Positions 1 through 6,752 are shown, numbered from the stretch's first letter. The stretch is 7,742 nucleotides of DNA from Halorhodospira sp. (GCA_007127935.1 SKYL01000272.1:1-7742), one strand, 5' to 3'. Notes: generated by a model not told the origin, from the sequence alone. Made by a program: numbers and translations.

Positions 1-512
1 AACCCCCGGCGGAAGGAAAAGTAGGCCAGCACCATGGCGACGAAGGAGAAGATCGCCCACGCGTTGAGCCCCCAGTGGAAGAACGACAGCCGCATGGCCA
101 CCGCGGCCGCCTCCGGCGTCATGCCCTCCAACACGAAGGGGTTGGACTGAAACTGCATGATCGGCTGGGCCACCGCCCAGAAGATGATGCCGATGCCGGT
201 CCCGGCGGCAAAGAGCATGGTGATCCACGAAAAGAACGTGAACTCCGGCAACTCACAGTCCTCGCCGAGCCGGACATTCTTGTACCGGCCCACGCCGAGC
301 CAGATCATGAAGAGCAGCATGAACGCCACCAGCACGGCGTAGTACCACTCCAGCATGGGATTGAGGACGCCGCGCACCGTCTCCAGAGCGTCGGCGCTGG
401 TCTCGGAGAAGACGGTGCCGGCGAAGAGCGCCGCCACCATGACCACGATAGAGATCACCGTGACCCGCGGGACCATCCCTTTCAGGGGTCCGGAAGTCGC
501 TTGATTGAGCAT
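1..512 (-). CDS. BCCT-family transporter, N-terminal part (cut by window edge)
   Basis: This is the first 170 residues of a sodium- or proton-coupled carrier of the betaine/choline/carnitine family, an inner-membrane protein that takes up quaternary-ammonium osmolytes. Hydrophobic segments lie at about residues 17-37, 57-77, 92-117 and 141-167. Two family signatures are visible: the glycine-rich AGTGIG (103-108) followed by FWAVAQP (111-117), and FFHWGLNAWAIF (144-155). ATG at 512 is the first possible start, because an in-frame TAA lies five codons upstream. The Shine-Dalgarno match is poor (only GAG, about six bases before ATG). The family is usually 500-700 residues, so about two thirds is missing beyond base 1. 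The glycine motif has Thr where BetP has Met, and the following segment has Gln where many members have Glu (A-E-P). Substrate cannot be assigned from this part. The family call is firm; betaine or choline as substrate is inference. Confidence 0.9.
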   Translation of the reverse strand, partial: MLNQATSGPLKGMVPRVTVISIVVMVAALFAGTVFSETSADALETVRGVLNPMLEWYYAVLVAFMLLFMIWLGVGRYKNVRLGEDCELPEFTFFSWITMLFAAGTGIGIIFWAVAQPIMQFQSNPFVLEGMTPEAAAVAMRLSFFHWGLNAWAIFSFVAMVLAYFSFRRG

Positions 513-584
513 GTCACACTCGGCTTATCTTGTTGAAAAGACACGATCCAAGAGGGGTCTATCCCTCCTCATCGCGAGCAACTT

Positions 585-594
585 CGTCATTGCG
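585..594 (+). repeat. Extra copy of the outer end of the inverted repeat
   Basis: The ten bases CGTCATTGCG here repeat exactly the outer end of the left arm that begins at 603, in the same orientation and 18 bases away. After this point the two copies diverge. It looks like the remnant of a second element or of a slipped or nested insertion. It may also be part of the BCCT gene's 5' leader. Confidence 0.5.
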
Positions 595-602
595 CACCGA
601 CC

Positions 603-689
603 CGTCATTGCGAGCGTAGCGAAGCAATCTCCGTGGGTTGACGCTTACGTGCAAGAGATTGCTTCGTCGCTCCGCTCCTCGCAATGACG
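603..689. repeat. REP/MITE-like imperfect inverted repeat
   Basis: The left arm (603-631) and right arm (655-689) are inverted copies. The outer 12 bases (CGTCATTGCGAG and its complement) and inner 11 bases (GAAGCAATCTC and its complement) match exactly. The middle of the arms differs: six bases on the left, twelve on the right. The spacer between the arms is 23 bases. A transcript from either strand would fold into a long hairpin. From memory, elements opening with this CGTCATTGCGAG sequence and closing with GCAATCTC recur as dispersed intergenic repeats in many unrelated bacteria. It lies 34 bases downstream of the pomB-like stop and upstream of the BCCT gene, so it could terminate or stabilise the stator mRNA. 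There is no coding capacity and no transposase nearby. Confidence 0.85.
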
Positions 690-723
690 GTATATCTCGG
701 CTGATGGCGCATCCGGCAATTGT

Positions 724-1515
724 TTAGCGAAAGATGGGCGGCGGAATCGGCCCGTCGATGATGATCCCGGTGCGCCGATCCGGCGTCCGTTCCACCTCCT
801 CGAAATCACTGAGGATGATATCGACCCGCCGATTCTGCGCCCGGCTCGCCTGGGTGTCGTTGGGAACGATGGGCCGGGTATCGGCGTGCCCCTGGGCGAC
901 CATGCGATTGCGATCGACACCGATGCCCTTGAGCACATGGACCACCTCCGAGGCACGGGCCACGGAGAGTTCCCAGTTGGAGCGGAACTCGGCGGTGACG
1001 ATGGGGACGTCGTCGGTGTGGCCGGCCACGCGGATCAGCCCGGGGTAGTCCCCCAGGACGGCCCCGACGCGCTGCAGGACCGGCAGAAAATCTTCATTGA
1101 GCGCCGCCGAACCGGACGGGAAGCTGGCCTTCTCCTCGAAGCGGATCACAACCTGCCCGTTGACCTCGGAGACCTTCAGGAGGCCGCGGCCGATCTCCTC
1201 CCCCAGTTCTTCCTCCAAATCCTCCAGCAACAACTGCTGGAGCGGAAGCCCATGCGCGAAGAACGGCAGCGGCGGCGCGCCCTCGTTGATCTCGGTGGTC
1301 TCCCAAGGCGACGTCGGCGCCTGCTCGATGATCCCCGGCCCCAGCGCATGGCGGATGGAGAGGGTGGCCGCCTGGAACCGCACCACTTCGATCACGGACA
1401 TGGAGTAAAGCATGACAAAGAACACCACCAGCAGCGCCATCAAGTCGGCGAAGGTGATCAACCAGCGGGGCGATCCTCCTTGCCCGTCGGCGGCCGCCTT
1501 GCGGGGGGCGATCAT
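724..1515 (-). CDS. PomB/MotB-type flagellar stator protein, OmpA-like C-terminus
   Basis: This 263-residue protein is the peptidoglycan-anchored half of the flagellar stator, which turns an ion gradient into rotor torque. A short cytoplasmic N-terminus leads into one membrane segment (about 19-40). The ion-binding aspartate is D24 in the context TFADLMALL, the same residue number and near-identical context as Vibrio PomB and unlike the AYADFM of proton-type MotB, which points to sodium coupling. An acidic, Pro-rich periplasmic linker (about 60-112) precedes an OmpA-like domain (about 115-236) with GHTDD (165-169), NWELSVARA (180-188) and NRRVDI (228-233), residues typical of peptidoglycan binding. 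The tail is Pro-rich. The ATG overlaps the upstream stop as ATGA (1512-1515), and a strong GGAGG lies just before it inside the upstream gene, so translation is probably coupled. Stator identity is firm; the ion type is inferred. Confidence 0.92.
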   Translation of the reverse strand: MIAPRKAAADGQGGSPRWLITFADLMALLVVFFVMLYSMSVIEVVRFQAATLSIRHALGPGIIEQAPTSPWETTEINEGAPPLPFFAHGLPLQQLLLEDLEEELGEEIGRGLLKVSEVNGQVVIRFEEKASFPSGSAALNEDFLPVLQRVGAVLGDYPGLIRVAGHTDDVPIVTAEFRSNWELSVARASEVVHVLKGIGVDRNRMVAQGHADTRPIVPNDTQASRAQNRRVDIILSDFEEVERTPDRRTGIIIDGPIPPPIFR

Positions 1516-2324
1516 CCGCCCTCTTCCTCCTCGGCGGTGCGGCGGTAGGCATCGCGCTGTTGCTCGTACTCCAGAAACCGGTCACGGGCGGCGTTGGGCA
1601 GGTACCCCAGCAGCAGATCCTCGATGAGGCGCGGATTATGTCCTTCCCGAATCCCTTGAAGCCCCTCGATGATGAGGCTTTTGACCAGCCGCTCCCGCTT
1701 CCCGCGGATCTCCAGCGCATCGGCGATGGGCAGCGCCACCAGGTGGGCGAAGAGGGCGCCGTAGAGCGTGGTCAGCAGCGCCGTGGCCATGCCGGGGCCG
1801 ATGGCGTGGGGGTCGTCGAGTGCGCCGAGCATATGAACCAAGCCGACCAGGGTGCCGATCATCCCGAAGGCCGGCGCCGCCTCCCCGATGGAGCGGAAGA
1901 ACCGCTGCCCCGTCTCGTGGCGCTCGACGGAGATGTGGAGGTCCTCCTCCATGATCTTGCGCGCCAATTCATCGTCCACGCCGTCGGCGCAGAGTTGCAC
2001 ACCCTTACGCAGGAAACGGCTCGGCACCTCCTGGCGGTCCAGCGCCAGCAGCCCGTCCACGCGGGCCACCCGGGCCAGGTCCTTGATAACGGGGATGAAC
2101 GCCTCGGCGGACCACTGCTCCTGGACGAAGGCGTTACGGGCCACGCCCAGCGAATTGACCAGTTCTCGGTAGGAGAACTTGACCAGCGTCGCCGCCAGCG
2201 TACCGCCGACGACGATCAGTACGGCGGGCAGGTAAAGGAACTGGCGGGGGTCGGAACCGACGGCGATGGCAGTGAAGATAATCGCTGCGCCGGCCAGCAG
2301 GCCGGTCAATGTGGCTTTGTCCAA
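1512..2324 (-). CDS. PomA/MotA-type flagellar stator channel subunit (TTG start)
   Basis: This 270-residue inner-membrane protein has four predicted membrane segments: about 5-23, 30-48, 148-168 and 174-201. It forms the ion channel with the downstream PomB-like protein. The segment APAFGMIGTLVGLV (150-163) holds the conserved proline near the ion path, followed by AIGPGMATALLTTLYGA. The cytoplasmic loop keeps R88 and an acidic D96, matching in position R88 and E96 of Vibrio PomA, which contact the rotor. TTG at 2324 is chosen because GGGAG (2333-2337) lies eight bases upstream and because the result, beginning MDKATLTGLL, aligns without gaps to remembered PomA (MDLATLLGLI) through residue 90. 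The adjacent TTG at 2327 is an alternative. Extension to a TTG at 2396 would add an Arg-rich, non-homologous stretch. The end is acidic (EEEEGG). It overlaps the next gene by four bases. Confidence 0.92.
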   Translation of the reverse strand: MDKATLTGLLAGAAIIFTAIAVGSDPRQFLYLPAVLIVVGGTLAATLVKFSYRELVNSLGVARNAFVQEQWSAEAFIPVIKDLARVARVDGLLALDRQEVPSRFLRKGVQLCADGVDDELARKIMEEDLHISVERHETGQRFFRSIGEAAPAFGMIGTLVGLVHMLGALDDPHAIGPGMATALLTTLYGALFAHLVALPIADALEIRGKRERLVKSLIIEGLQGIREGHNPRLIEDLLLGYLPNAARDRFLEYEQQRDAYRRTAEEEEGG

Positions 2325-2330
2325 CAAGAT

Positions 2331-2337
2331 CTCTCCC
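2331..2337 (-). promoter_or_regulatory. Shine-Dalgarno sequence that fixes the pomA TTG start
   Basis: Read on the minus strand this is GGGAGAG, ending six bases before TTG at 2324 and three before TTG at 2327. It supports an initiation site near 2324 over the far-upstream TTG at 2396, which has no comparable purine run. Confidence 0.6.
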
Positions 2338-2365
2338 AGCCGGGTCTGCCTCCGGCTGTGTCTAC

Positions 2366-2384
2366 CGGCCCCCGGGGGGCGCCG
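2366..2384 (-). other. GC-only hairpin in the stator operon leader
   Basis: This 19-base stretch is entirely G and C, with CGGCC on one side and GGCGCCG on the other of a C5-G6 run. It can fold on itself in either strand. It lies about 40 bases upstream of the pomA-like start and downstream of the proposed promoter, so it would be in the mRNA leader. There is no following U-run on the minus strand, so it is not a standard intrinsic terminator. Confidence 0.3.
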
Positions 2385-2411
2385 ACGAGTAACCAAAACA
2401 AAACTAGTGGA

Positions 2412-2440
2412 ATTCTATCGTGCTAGCCTGATAACTCCAA
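2412..2440 (-). promoter_or_regulatory. Sigma70-like promoter for the stator operon
   Basis: On the minus strand TTGGAG (2435-2440) and TAGAAT (2412-2417) are separated by exactly 17 bases. The -10 box matches five of six consensus positions; the -35 box matches three. Transcription would start near 2405, giving a leader of about 80 bases before pomA. It lies in the only locally AT-rich stretch of the divergent intergenic region. No flagellar sigma28-type box was recognised there. Confidence 0.45.
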
Positions 2441-2446
2441 TGGAGT
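2434..2446. promoter_or_regulatory. 13-bp palindrome, candidate operator
   Basis: ACTCCA, one A, then TGGAGT form a perfect six-base inverted repeat. It covers the -35 box of the proposed stator promoter and lies 30 bases before the universal stress gene start. Its place between divergent genes suits a regulator binding site, but no factor can be named. Confidence 0.35.
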
Positions 2447-2462
2447 ATCCCCAATAGACACT

Positions 2463-2468
2463 GGAGGA
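2463..2468 (+). promoter_or_regulatory. Shine-Dalgarno for the universal stress gene GTG start
   Basis: GGAGGA lies seven bases before GTG at 2476, a near-ideal match and spacing. It supports this GTG as the start. Confidence 0.75.
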
Positions 2469-2475
2469 ACCACCC

Positions 2476-3390
2476 GTGCGGAAAATCCTGGTCGCCACCG
2501 ACCTGTCGCCCCGTGCGGACCGCGCCGGGCACCGTGCCGTACGGCTGGCCCGGGAGGCTGGCGCCTCGCTGCGCACGCTCCACGTCATCGACGCCGACCC
2601 CCGGGACCCGGACCTCGAGCGCTTGCTCCAGTTGCCGGTGGAAGAGATCCCGGAGGCGTTGATGCGAACGAGTGACCAACGTCTCGAAGAGCGGCTCCGG
2701 CAGTGGGGCGCCGACCGGCTTCCCGAACACTCGATACGCTGCGCCTTTGGGCCCGTCCATTCCACCATCGTCGATGAGGCCGTCTCCTGGGGGGCGGAAT
2801 TGATCGTGGTGGGCGACCACGGCCACCACTTCCTACGTGATCTCTTTATCGGCACCACGGCGGAGGGCGTGATCCACACCGCGCCGCAGCCAGTGCTGGT
2901 GGTCAAGGCCGACCTGCACCGGGCATACCGGCGGGTCTTGCTCCCCATCGACTTCTCGGACCGCTCCCGGGCCGCGGTGGGTCTGGCGAGGCGCCTCGCC
3001 CCGGGCGCCCGCCTGGAGGTCTTGCACGTGGTCGACGGCGGCACGCTGGACAAGGTACACCGCAGCGGCGCCGGAGATGCGGATCGGTTGGAGCACGCCA
3101 AGGAGGCCGGCCGGGCGGCCCGCGAGGCGGAGTTGGAGCCGTTCGTCGCGGCCCTGGCGGCGGAGACCGGCGGCGAGGTCCGGGGCCGGGTGCGTGCCGG
3201 CCACCCCCCGCTGGTGATCTGCGATCACGCCGAACAGATCGAGGCCGACCTGATCGTCATGGGGACCCGCGGCCTCTCCCACTGGCCGGGCGTCCTGGCT
3301 GGCGGCGTCGCCCGGCGCGTCCTCTACAACGCACGGTGCGATGTCGCGCTGGATCGAGCGCACGGAGAAGATGAAGGCGAGGGCGCGTGA
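2476..3390 (+). CDS. Tandem-domain universal stress protein (UspA family)
   Basis: This 304-residue cytoplasmic protein has two Usp domains in series (about 1-146 and 150-294), the layout of UspE-type proteins. Such proteins bind ATP or AMP and act in stress survival, motility or adhesion. Each domain opens with the usual beta strand and aspartate (ILVATDLS, D9; VLLPIDFS, D159). Domain 1 carries a full ATP motif, G-2x-G-9x-G-T at G113, G116 and G126-T127. Domain 2 has G263, G266 and G276, but the next residue is Gly rather than Ser/Thr, so its nucleotide binding may be weaker. The GTG start is set by GGAGGA seven bases upstream. The C-terminal tail is acidic. The gene is transcribed away from the stator operon and converges on pyrE with a 12-bp gap. 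Family is firm; role is unknown. Confidence 0.92.
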   Translation: MRKILVATDLSPRADRAGHRAVRLAREAGASLRTLHVIDADPRDPDLERLLQLPVEEIPEALMRTSDQRLEERLRQWGADRLPEHSIRCAFGPVHSTIVDEAVSWGAELIVVGDHGHHFLRDLFIGTTAEGVIHTAPQPVLVVKADLHRAYRRVLLPIDFSDRSRAAVGLARRLAPGARLEVLHVVDGGTLDKVHRSGAGDADRLEHAKEAGRAAREAELEPFVAALAAETGGEVRGRVRAGHPPLVICDHAEQIEADLIVMGTRGLSHWPGVLAGGVARRVLYNARCDVALDRAHGEDEGEGA

Positions 3391-3402
3391 CCCTGGGATC
3401 GA

Positions 3403-4056
3403 TCACCCGCCGTAGCGGGCGCGGTAGGCGCGGATCGCCTCCACCGTCTCACCTTGCCCGCCGCGGCCGGCCAGGTAGGCCTCCAAGTCGTCGAGGGTAA
3501 TCACCGGGATCACCGGGACGTCCAGCACGGTCTCCAACTCGCGCACCGCCGAGACCTCGCCCCGCCCCCGCTCCTGGCGGTCGAGGGCGATGGCCACCGC
3601 CGTCACCCGGCCCCCCTCGCTGCGGATCAACTCGGCGGCTTCGCGGATGGAGATGCCGGAGGAGACCACATCGTCCACCACCACCACCCGGCGCCCCGCC
3701 AGCGGCGCACCCACCACCCGGCCGCCCTCGGCGTGGTCCTTGACCTCCTTGCGGTCGAAGGCGTAGCCGACATCGCGCCTGTGCGTCTCGGCCAGCGCGA
3801 TGGTCACCGTGGCGGCCAGGGGAATCCCCTTGTAGGCGGGACCGAAGACGAGGTCGAACTCGCCGCCCCAGCGGGCCAACGACTCGGCGTAGTAACGTCC
3901 CAGGCGCGCCAGCGCCGCCCCGGTATTGAACAGCCCGGTGTTGAAGAAGTACGGGCTGACCCGCCCCGACTTCAGCGTGAACTCACCAAATCGCAACACC
4001 TCGCGCTCGATCGCGAACTCGATGAACGCTCTCTGGTAGTCGGAAATGGAAGGCAT
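3403..4056 (-). CDS. pyrE: Orotate phosphoribosyltransferase
   Basis: PyrE joins orotate to PRPP to make orotidine 5'-monophosphate, step five of de novo pyrimidine synthesis, as a cytoplasmic dimer. The 217 residues are close to the E. coli length of 213. Visible landmarks are KSGRVSPYFFN (29-39), GPAYKGIPLA (72-81), the flexible catalytic loop FDRKEVKDHAEGG (100-112, shared across the dimer) and the PRPP-binding motif VVVDDVVSSG (125-134). The start is ATG at 4056, since the protein from there begins like known PyrE; the frame is open further upstream, but that part overlaps ppc and reads as unrelated Arg/Gly-rich sequence. AGAGACGAT lies six bases before ATG. The gene follows ppc by 44 bp on the same strand with no evident terminator, so it may be the last gene of an icd-ppc-pyrE unit. 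Confidence 0.96.
   Translation of the reverse strand: MPSISDYQRAFIEFAIEREVLRFGEFTLKSGRVSPYFFNTGLFNTGAALARLGRYYAESLARWGGEFDLVFGPAYKGIPLAATVTIALAETHRRDVGYAFDRKEVKDHAEGGRVVGAPLAGRRVVVVDDVVSSGISIREAAELIRSEGGRVTAVAIALDRQERGRGEVSAVRELETVLDVPVIPVITLDDLEAYLAGRGGQGETVEAIRAYRARYGG
3406..3419. other. Short hairpin at the pyrE 3' end
   Basis: CCCGC, loop CGTA, GCGGG form a five-base-pair GC stem overlapping the last pyrE codons, 15 bases past the end of the converging usp gene. No T-run follows in either direction, so it is at best a weak terminator for the convergent pair. Confidence 0.25.
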
Positions 4057-4062
4057 ACCAAA

Positions 4063-4071
4063 ATCGTCTCT
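4063..4071 (-). promoter_or_regulatory. Ribosome-binding leader of pyrE, same 9-mer as ppc
   Basis: AGAGACGAT on the minus strand ends six bases before the pyrE ATG. It resembles an extended Shine-Dalgarno (GAGGTGAT) with two mismatches. The same nine bases stand at the same distance before ppc. Confidence 0.45.
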
Positions 4072-4100
4072 TGTCACTTGAACCTTCCCACTCGATCCTC

Positions 4101-6752
4101 TTACCCCGTATTCCTCATCCCCGCCGCGATGCCGTTGATGACCACTTGCAGGGCGCGGCGCAGGGCGTCGTCCTCGCACAGACGGGAGCGGCGGAGCAAC
4201 TCCACCTGGAGCAGGTTGAGCGGATCGACGTACGGGTTGCGCACATCGACGGCGCGGCGCACCACCGGGAAGTCGGCCAACGGCGCCTCGTGGCCGGTGA
4301 TCGCCAACACCGCCTCCAATGTCTGCTGGAAACGCTCCGCCAACTCCGTACCGATGGGTCGCAACTCCTTCGGGACCAAGGCCCGTTCATAGAGCCGCGT
4401 GACACCGGGATCACCCTTGGCCAGGACCATCTCCACCATATCGAGCAGGGCCTCGAAGAACGGCCAGCGTAGGAACATCTCGTGCAACTCGTCGGTCAAC
4501 CCGCCGTCGATGGCCTCCCGCAGCGCATCGCCGACACCGAGCCACGCCGGGAGCATCATCCGGGTCTGGGTCCAGGCGAAGACCCAGGGGATGGCGCGCA
4601 GGCTCTCCACCGTCATGTCCTGGGGCGACCGCTTGGCCGGACGGCTGCCGATGGTGAGATGGGAGATCTCCTCGATGGGGGTGGCGGCGCGGAAGTACTC
4701 CATGAACTCCGGACGGTCCCTGACAGTGCCGCGGTAAGCGGCCATGGCCGCGGCGTCGAGATGGTCCATCACCTCCCGCCAGCGGGGACGCGGCGGGCGC
4801 GGCGGCTCCAGCGTCGCCTGGAGGACAGCGCTGGTGTACAACTCCAGGTTGCGCAGGGCGATGCCCGGCATGCCAAACTTGGCTTGGATCACCTCGCCCT
4901 GCTCGGTCACCCGGAGGGTCCCGTCCACCGACCCGGGGGGCTGGGCGAGGATCGCCGAGTGGGTGGGGCCGCCGCCCCGGCCGATGCTGCCGCCCCGGCC
5001 GTGGAAGAGCGTCACCCGGACGCCGTGGCGCTTGGCCACCTCCACCAGCCGCTCCTGGGCCTGGAAGAGGGTCCAGGCGGAGGTCAACAGGCCGGCGTCC
5101 TTGGCCGAATCGGAGTAGCCGATCATGATCTCCTGGTGGCCGCCGACCCTCCGGCGGTACCAGTCGCAGGAGAGCAGGGTGTCCATGGCCTCGTCCGCCC
5201 CGGCCAGCGTATCCCTGGTCTCGAACAGCGGCACCACCCGCATCGGGTGCTTCACGCCGCACGCCTTCTGGAGCAACTCCACCGCCAACACGTCCGATGG
5301 CACGGCGGCGTGGGAGATGATGTAGGCGCCCAACGACTCGGGGCCGACCTCGTTGATCACCCGGAAGGTGTCCAGCACCTCTTCGATCTCGGAGTCGGCC
5401 GCGAACGCCTCGGGGATCAATGGGCGCGGATTGGCCAACTCCTCGCGCAGCCAACGCTGGCGGGCCGGCTCGTCCCACTCGGCGTAACCGCCGAGGCCGA
5501 GGCCGCGGGTGATCGCATCCAGGGTCCGGGTGTGGAGGTCGGCGTGCTGGCGGATGTCCATCGGCATCAGGGTGAGGCCGAAGCAACTGACCCGGCGGAG
5601 GGTGTCGAGCAGATCGCCGTCGGCCACGACACCGGCACCGGCCCGGTGGAGTGAGTGGTAGCACTTGAGGAGCGGGCCGCGCAGGTCCTCCACGTCGAGG
5701 AGGACCTCCCCCTCCGGCGGCCGCGCCCCTTGCAGTTGCGCCTCCACCCAGCGCTGGGTCTGGCGCAGCCGGGCGCGCAGCCGCTTGAGTACCACGCGGT
5801 ACGGCTCCCAGGCGTCGCCGCCGACCTCTTCCCGCAACTCATCGTCACAGACCTGCAACGACAGCGACGAGATCAGGCGCTGGATGTCCCGCTCGTAGAG
5901 GAAGACCGCCTCCCACCGGGCGAGCAGCGCCACCTCACGGGTCACGCGGTGGGTCACGTACGGGTTGCCGTCCCGGTCGCCACCCATCCAGGTGCCGAAG
6001 GTAATGGGGGCGACGTCCAACGGCAGGTGTTGCCCGGTGTACTTCTGCAGCGCCTTGTCGAGGCTCCGCAGATAGGCCGGCACCGCGTCCCACAGCGTCT
6101 GTTCCACCACCGCCAACCCCCAACGCGCCTCGTCCTGGGGCGTGGGCCGGCGGCGGCGGATCTCGTCGGAGTGCCAGGCGGCGGTGATCTCCCGCTTCAG
6201 CGCCAACCCCGTCTCTTCGTCCTCATCCGGGGTCAGATCGTAGCGGTCCCGCTCGTCCAGCAGCGCGGCGATGCGGTTGTGCTTCTGGAGCATGGTCCGC
6301 CGCTGCACCTCGGTGGGGTGGGCGGTGAGCACCAAGTTGATCTTCAGGTCGCAGATGGCCTCGAAGAGGGTCGTGGGGTTGGTCTTGCGGACCAGGCGCG
6401 GCAACGCCTCGGCCAGCGAGCCGAAGAGCGGCTCGGCCTCGGGGCTGCGCGCCCACTCCCGGCTGCGCCGGACCCGGTGGTGCTGCTCGGCGATATTGGC
6501 CAAGTTCAGGAACTGGGAGAAGGCCCGGGCCACCGGGGTGACCAAGGCCGGATCGAGTTGCGAGAGCACGCCTTCCAGCGTGTGAGCGGCCTCTTCGTCG
6601 CCGCTCCGGGCCGCCTTGGCCAGCCCCCGCACCCCCTCCACGATCTCGAACAGTTTTTGCCCACCCTGCTCCCGCAGGGTGTCACCGAGCAGTTCGCCCA
6701 AGTAACGGATGTCGTCACGTAAGGCGCTGTCTCCGTTCGCCGCTTCTCCCAT
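4101..6752 (-). CDS. ppc: Phosphoenolpyruvate carboxylase
   Basis: PEPC adds bicarbonate to phosphoenolpyruvate to give oxaloacetate and phosphate, refilling the TCA cycle; it works as a cytoplasmic tetramer. The protein has 883 residues, the same length as the E. coli enzyme. Catalytic landmarks are VLTAHPTE with H145, GTWMGGDRDGNP (253-264), GYSDSAKDAG with K551 (545-554) and FHGRGGSIGRGGGP (583-596, R586 and R592). The chain ends in the family's MRNTG. Residues that bind the inhibitors aspartate and malate in E. coli (K773, R832, N881, R587) appear to be kept as K779, R838, N881 and R592, so feedback inhibition is expected. ATG at 6752 is preceded by AGAGACGAT at six bases. The gene starts 21 bp after the isocitrate dehydrogenase-CBS stop on the same strand, suggesting an operon. 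It appears complete. Confidence 0.98.
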   Translation of the reverse strand: MGEAANGDSALRDDIRYLGELLGDTLREQGGQKLFEIVEGVRGLAKAARSGDEEAAHTLEGVLSQLDPALVTPVARAFSQFLNLANIAEQHHRVRRSREWARSPEAEPLFGSLAEALPRLVRKTNPTTLFEAICDLKINLVLTAHPTEVQRRTMLQKHNRIAALLDERDRYDLTPDEDEETGLALKREITAAWHSDEIRRRRPTPQDEARWGLAVVEQTLWDAVPAYLRSLDKALQKYTGQHLPLDVAPITFGTWMGGDRDGNPYVTHRVTREVALLARWEAVFLYERDIQRLISSLSLQVCDDELREEVGGDAWEPYRVVLKRLRARLRQTQRWVEAQLQGARPPEGEVLLDVEDLRGPLLKCYHSLHRAGAGVVADGDLLDTLRRVSCFGLTLMPMDIRQHADLHTRTLDAITRGLGLGGYAEWDEPARQRWLREELANPRPLIPEAFAADSEIEEVLDTFRVINEVGPESLGAYIISHAAVPSDVLAVELLQKACGVKHPMRVVPLFETRDTLAGADEAMDTLLSCDWYRRRVGGHQEIMIGYSDSAKDAGLLTSAWTLFQAQERLVEVAKRHGVRVTLFHGRGGSIGRGGGPTHSAILAQPPGSVDGTLRVTEQGEVIQAKFGMPGIALRNLELYTSAVLQATLEPPRPPRPRWREVMDHLDAAAMAAYRGTVRDRPEFMEYFRAATPIEEISHLTIGSRPAKRSPQDMTVESLRAIPWVFAWTQTRMMLPAWLGVGDALREAIDGGLTDELHEMFLRWPFFEALLDMVEMVLAKGDPGVTRLYERALVPKELRPIGTELAERFQQTLEAVLAITGHEAPLADFPVVRRAVDVRNPYVDPLNLLQVELLRRSRLCEDDALRRALQVVINGIAAGMRNTG

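Noticed and set aside
75..536. Plus-strand frame opposite the BCCT gene (153 codons)
   Set aside because: His/Arg/Glu-rich antisense translation, while the minus strand gives clear BCCT signatures.
552..567. GAGGG...CCCTC hairpin in the BCCT leader
   Set aside because: The five-pair stem with a six-base loop is short enough to be chance in GC-rich DNA, and no riboswitch features accompany it.
697..715. Resemblance of GCCGGATGCG on the minus strand to an enterobacterial REP core
   Set aside because: Only a partial match without the paired second arm; judged coincidental.
886..1548. Plus-strand frame opposite the pomB-like gene (220 codons)
   Set aside because: Shadow of the GC-rich stator gene with no recognisable domain.
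1560..2426. Plus-strand frame opposite the pomA-like gene (288 codons)
   Set aside because: It is antisense to a firmly identified gene, is His/Gln/Gly/Arg-rich, and runs across the promoter region; no homology could be recognised.
4057..4179. 41-residue N-terminal extension of PyrE
   Set aside because: It overlaps the end of ppc, is Arg/Gly-rich and has no counterpart in known PyrE; ATG at 4056 gives the usual N-terminus.
4482..5654. Second long plus-strand frame opposite ppc (390 codons)
   Set aside because: Same reasoning: composition is typical of the antisense frame of a GC-rich gene, and no motif was found.
5655..6722. Long open frame on the plus strand opposite ppc (355 codons)
   Set aside because: It lies wholly antisense to a well-conserved PEPC, its translation is His/Gln/Gly-rich low-complexity sequence with no recognisable domain, and high GC makes such frames common.
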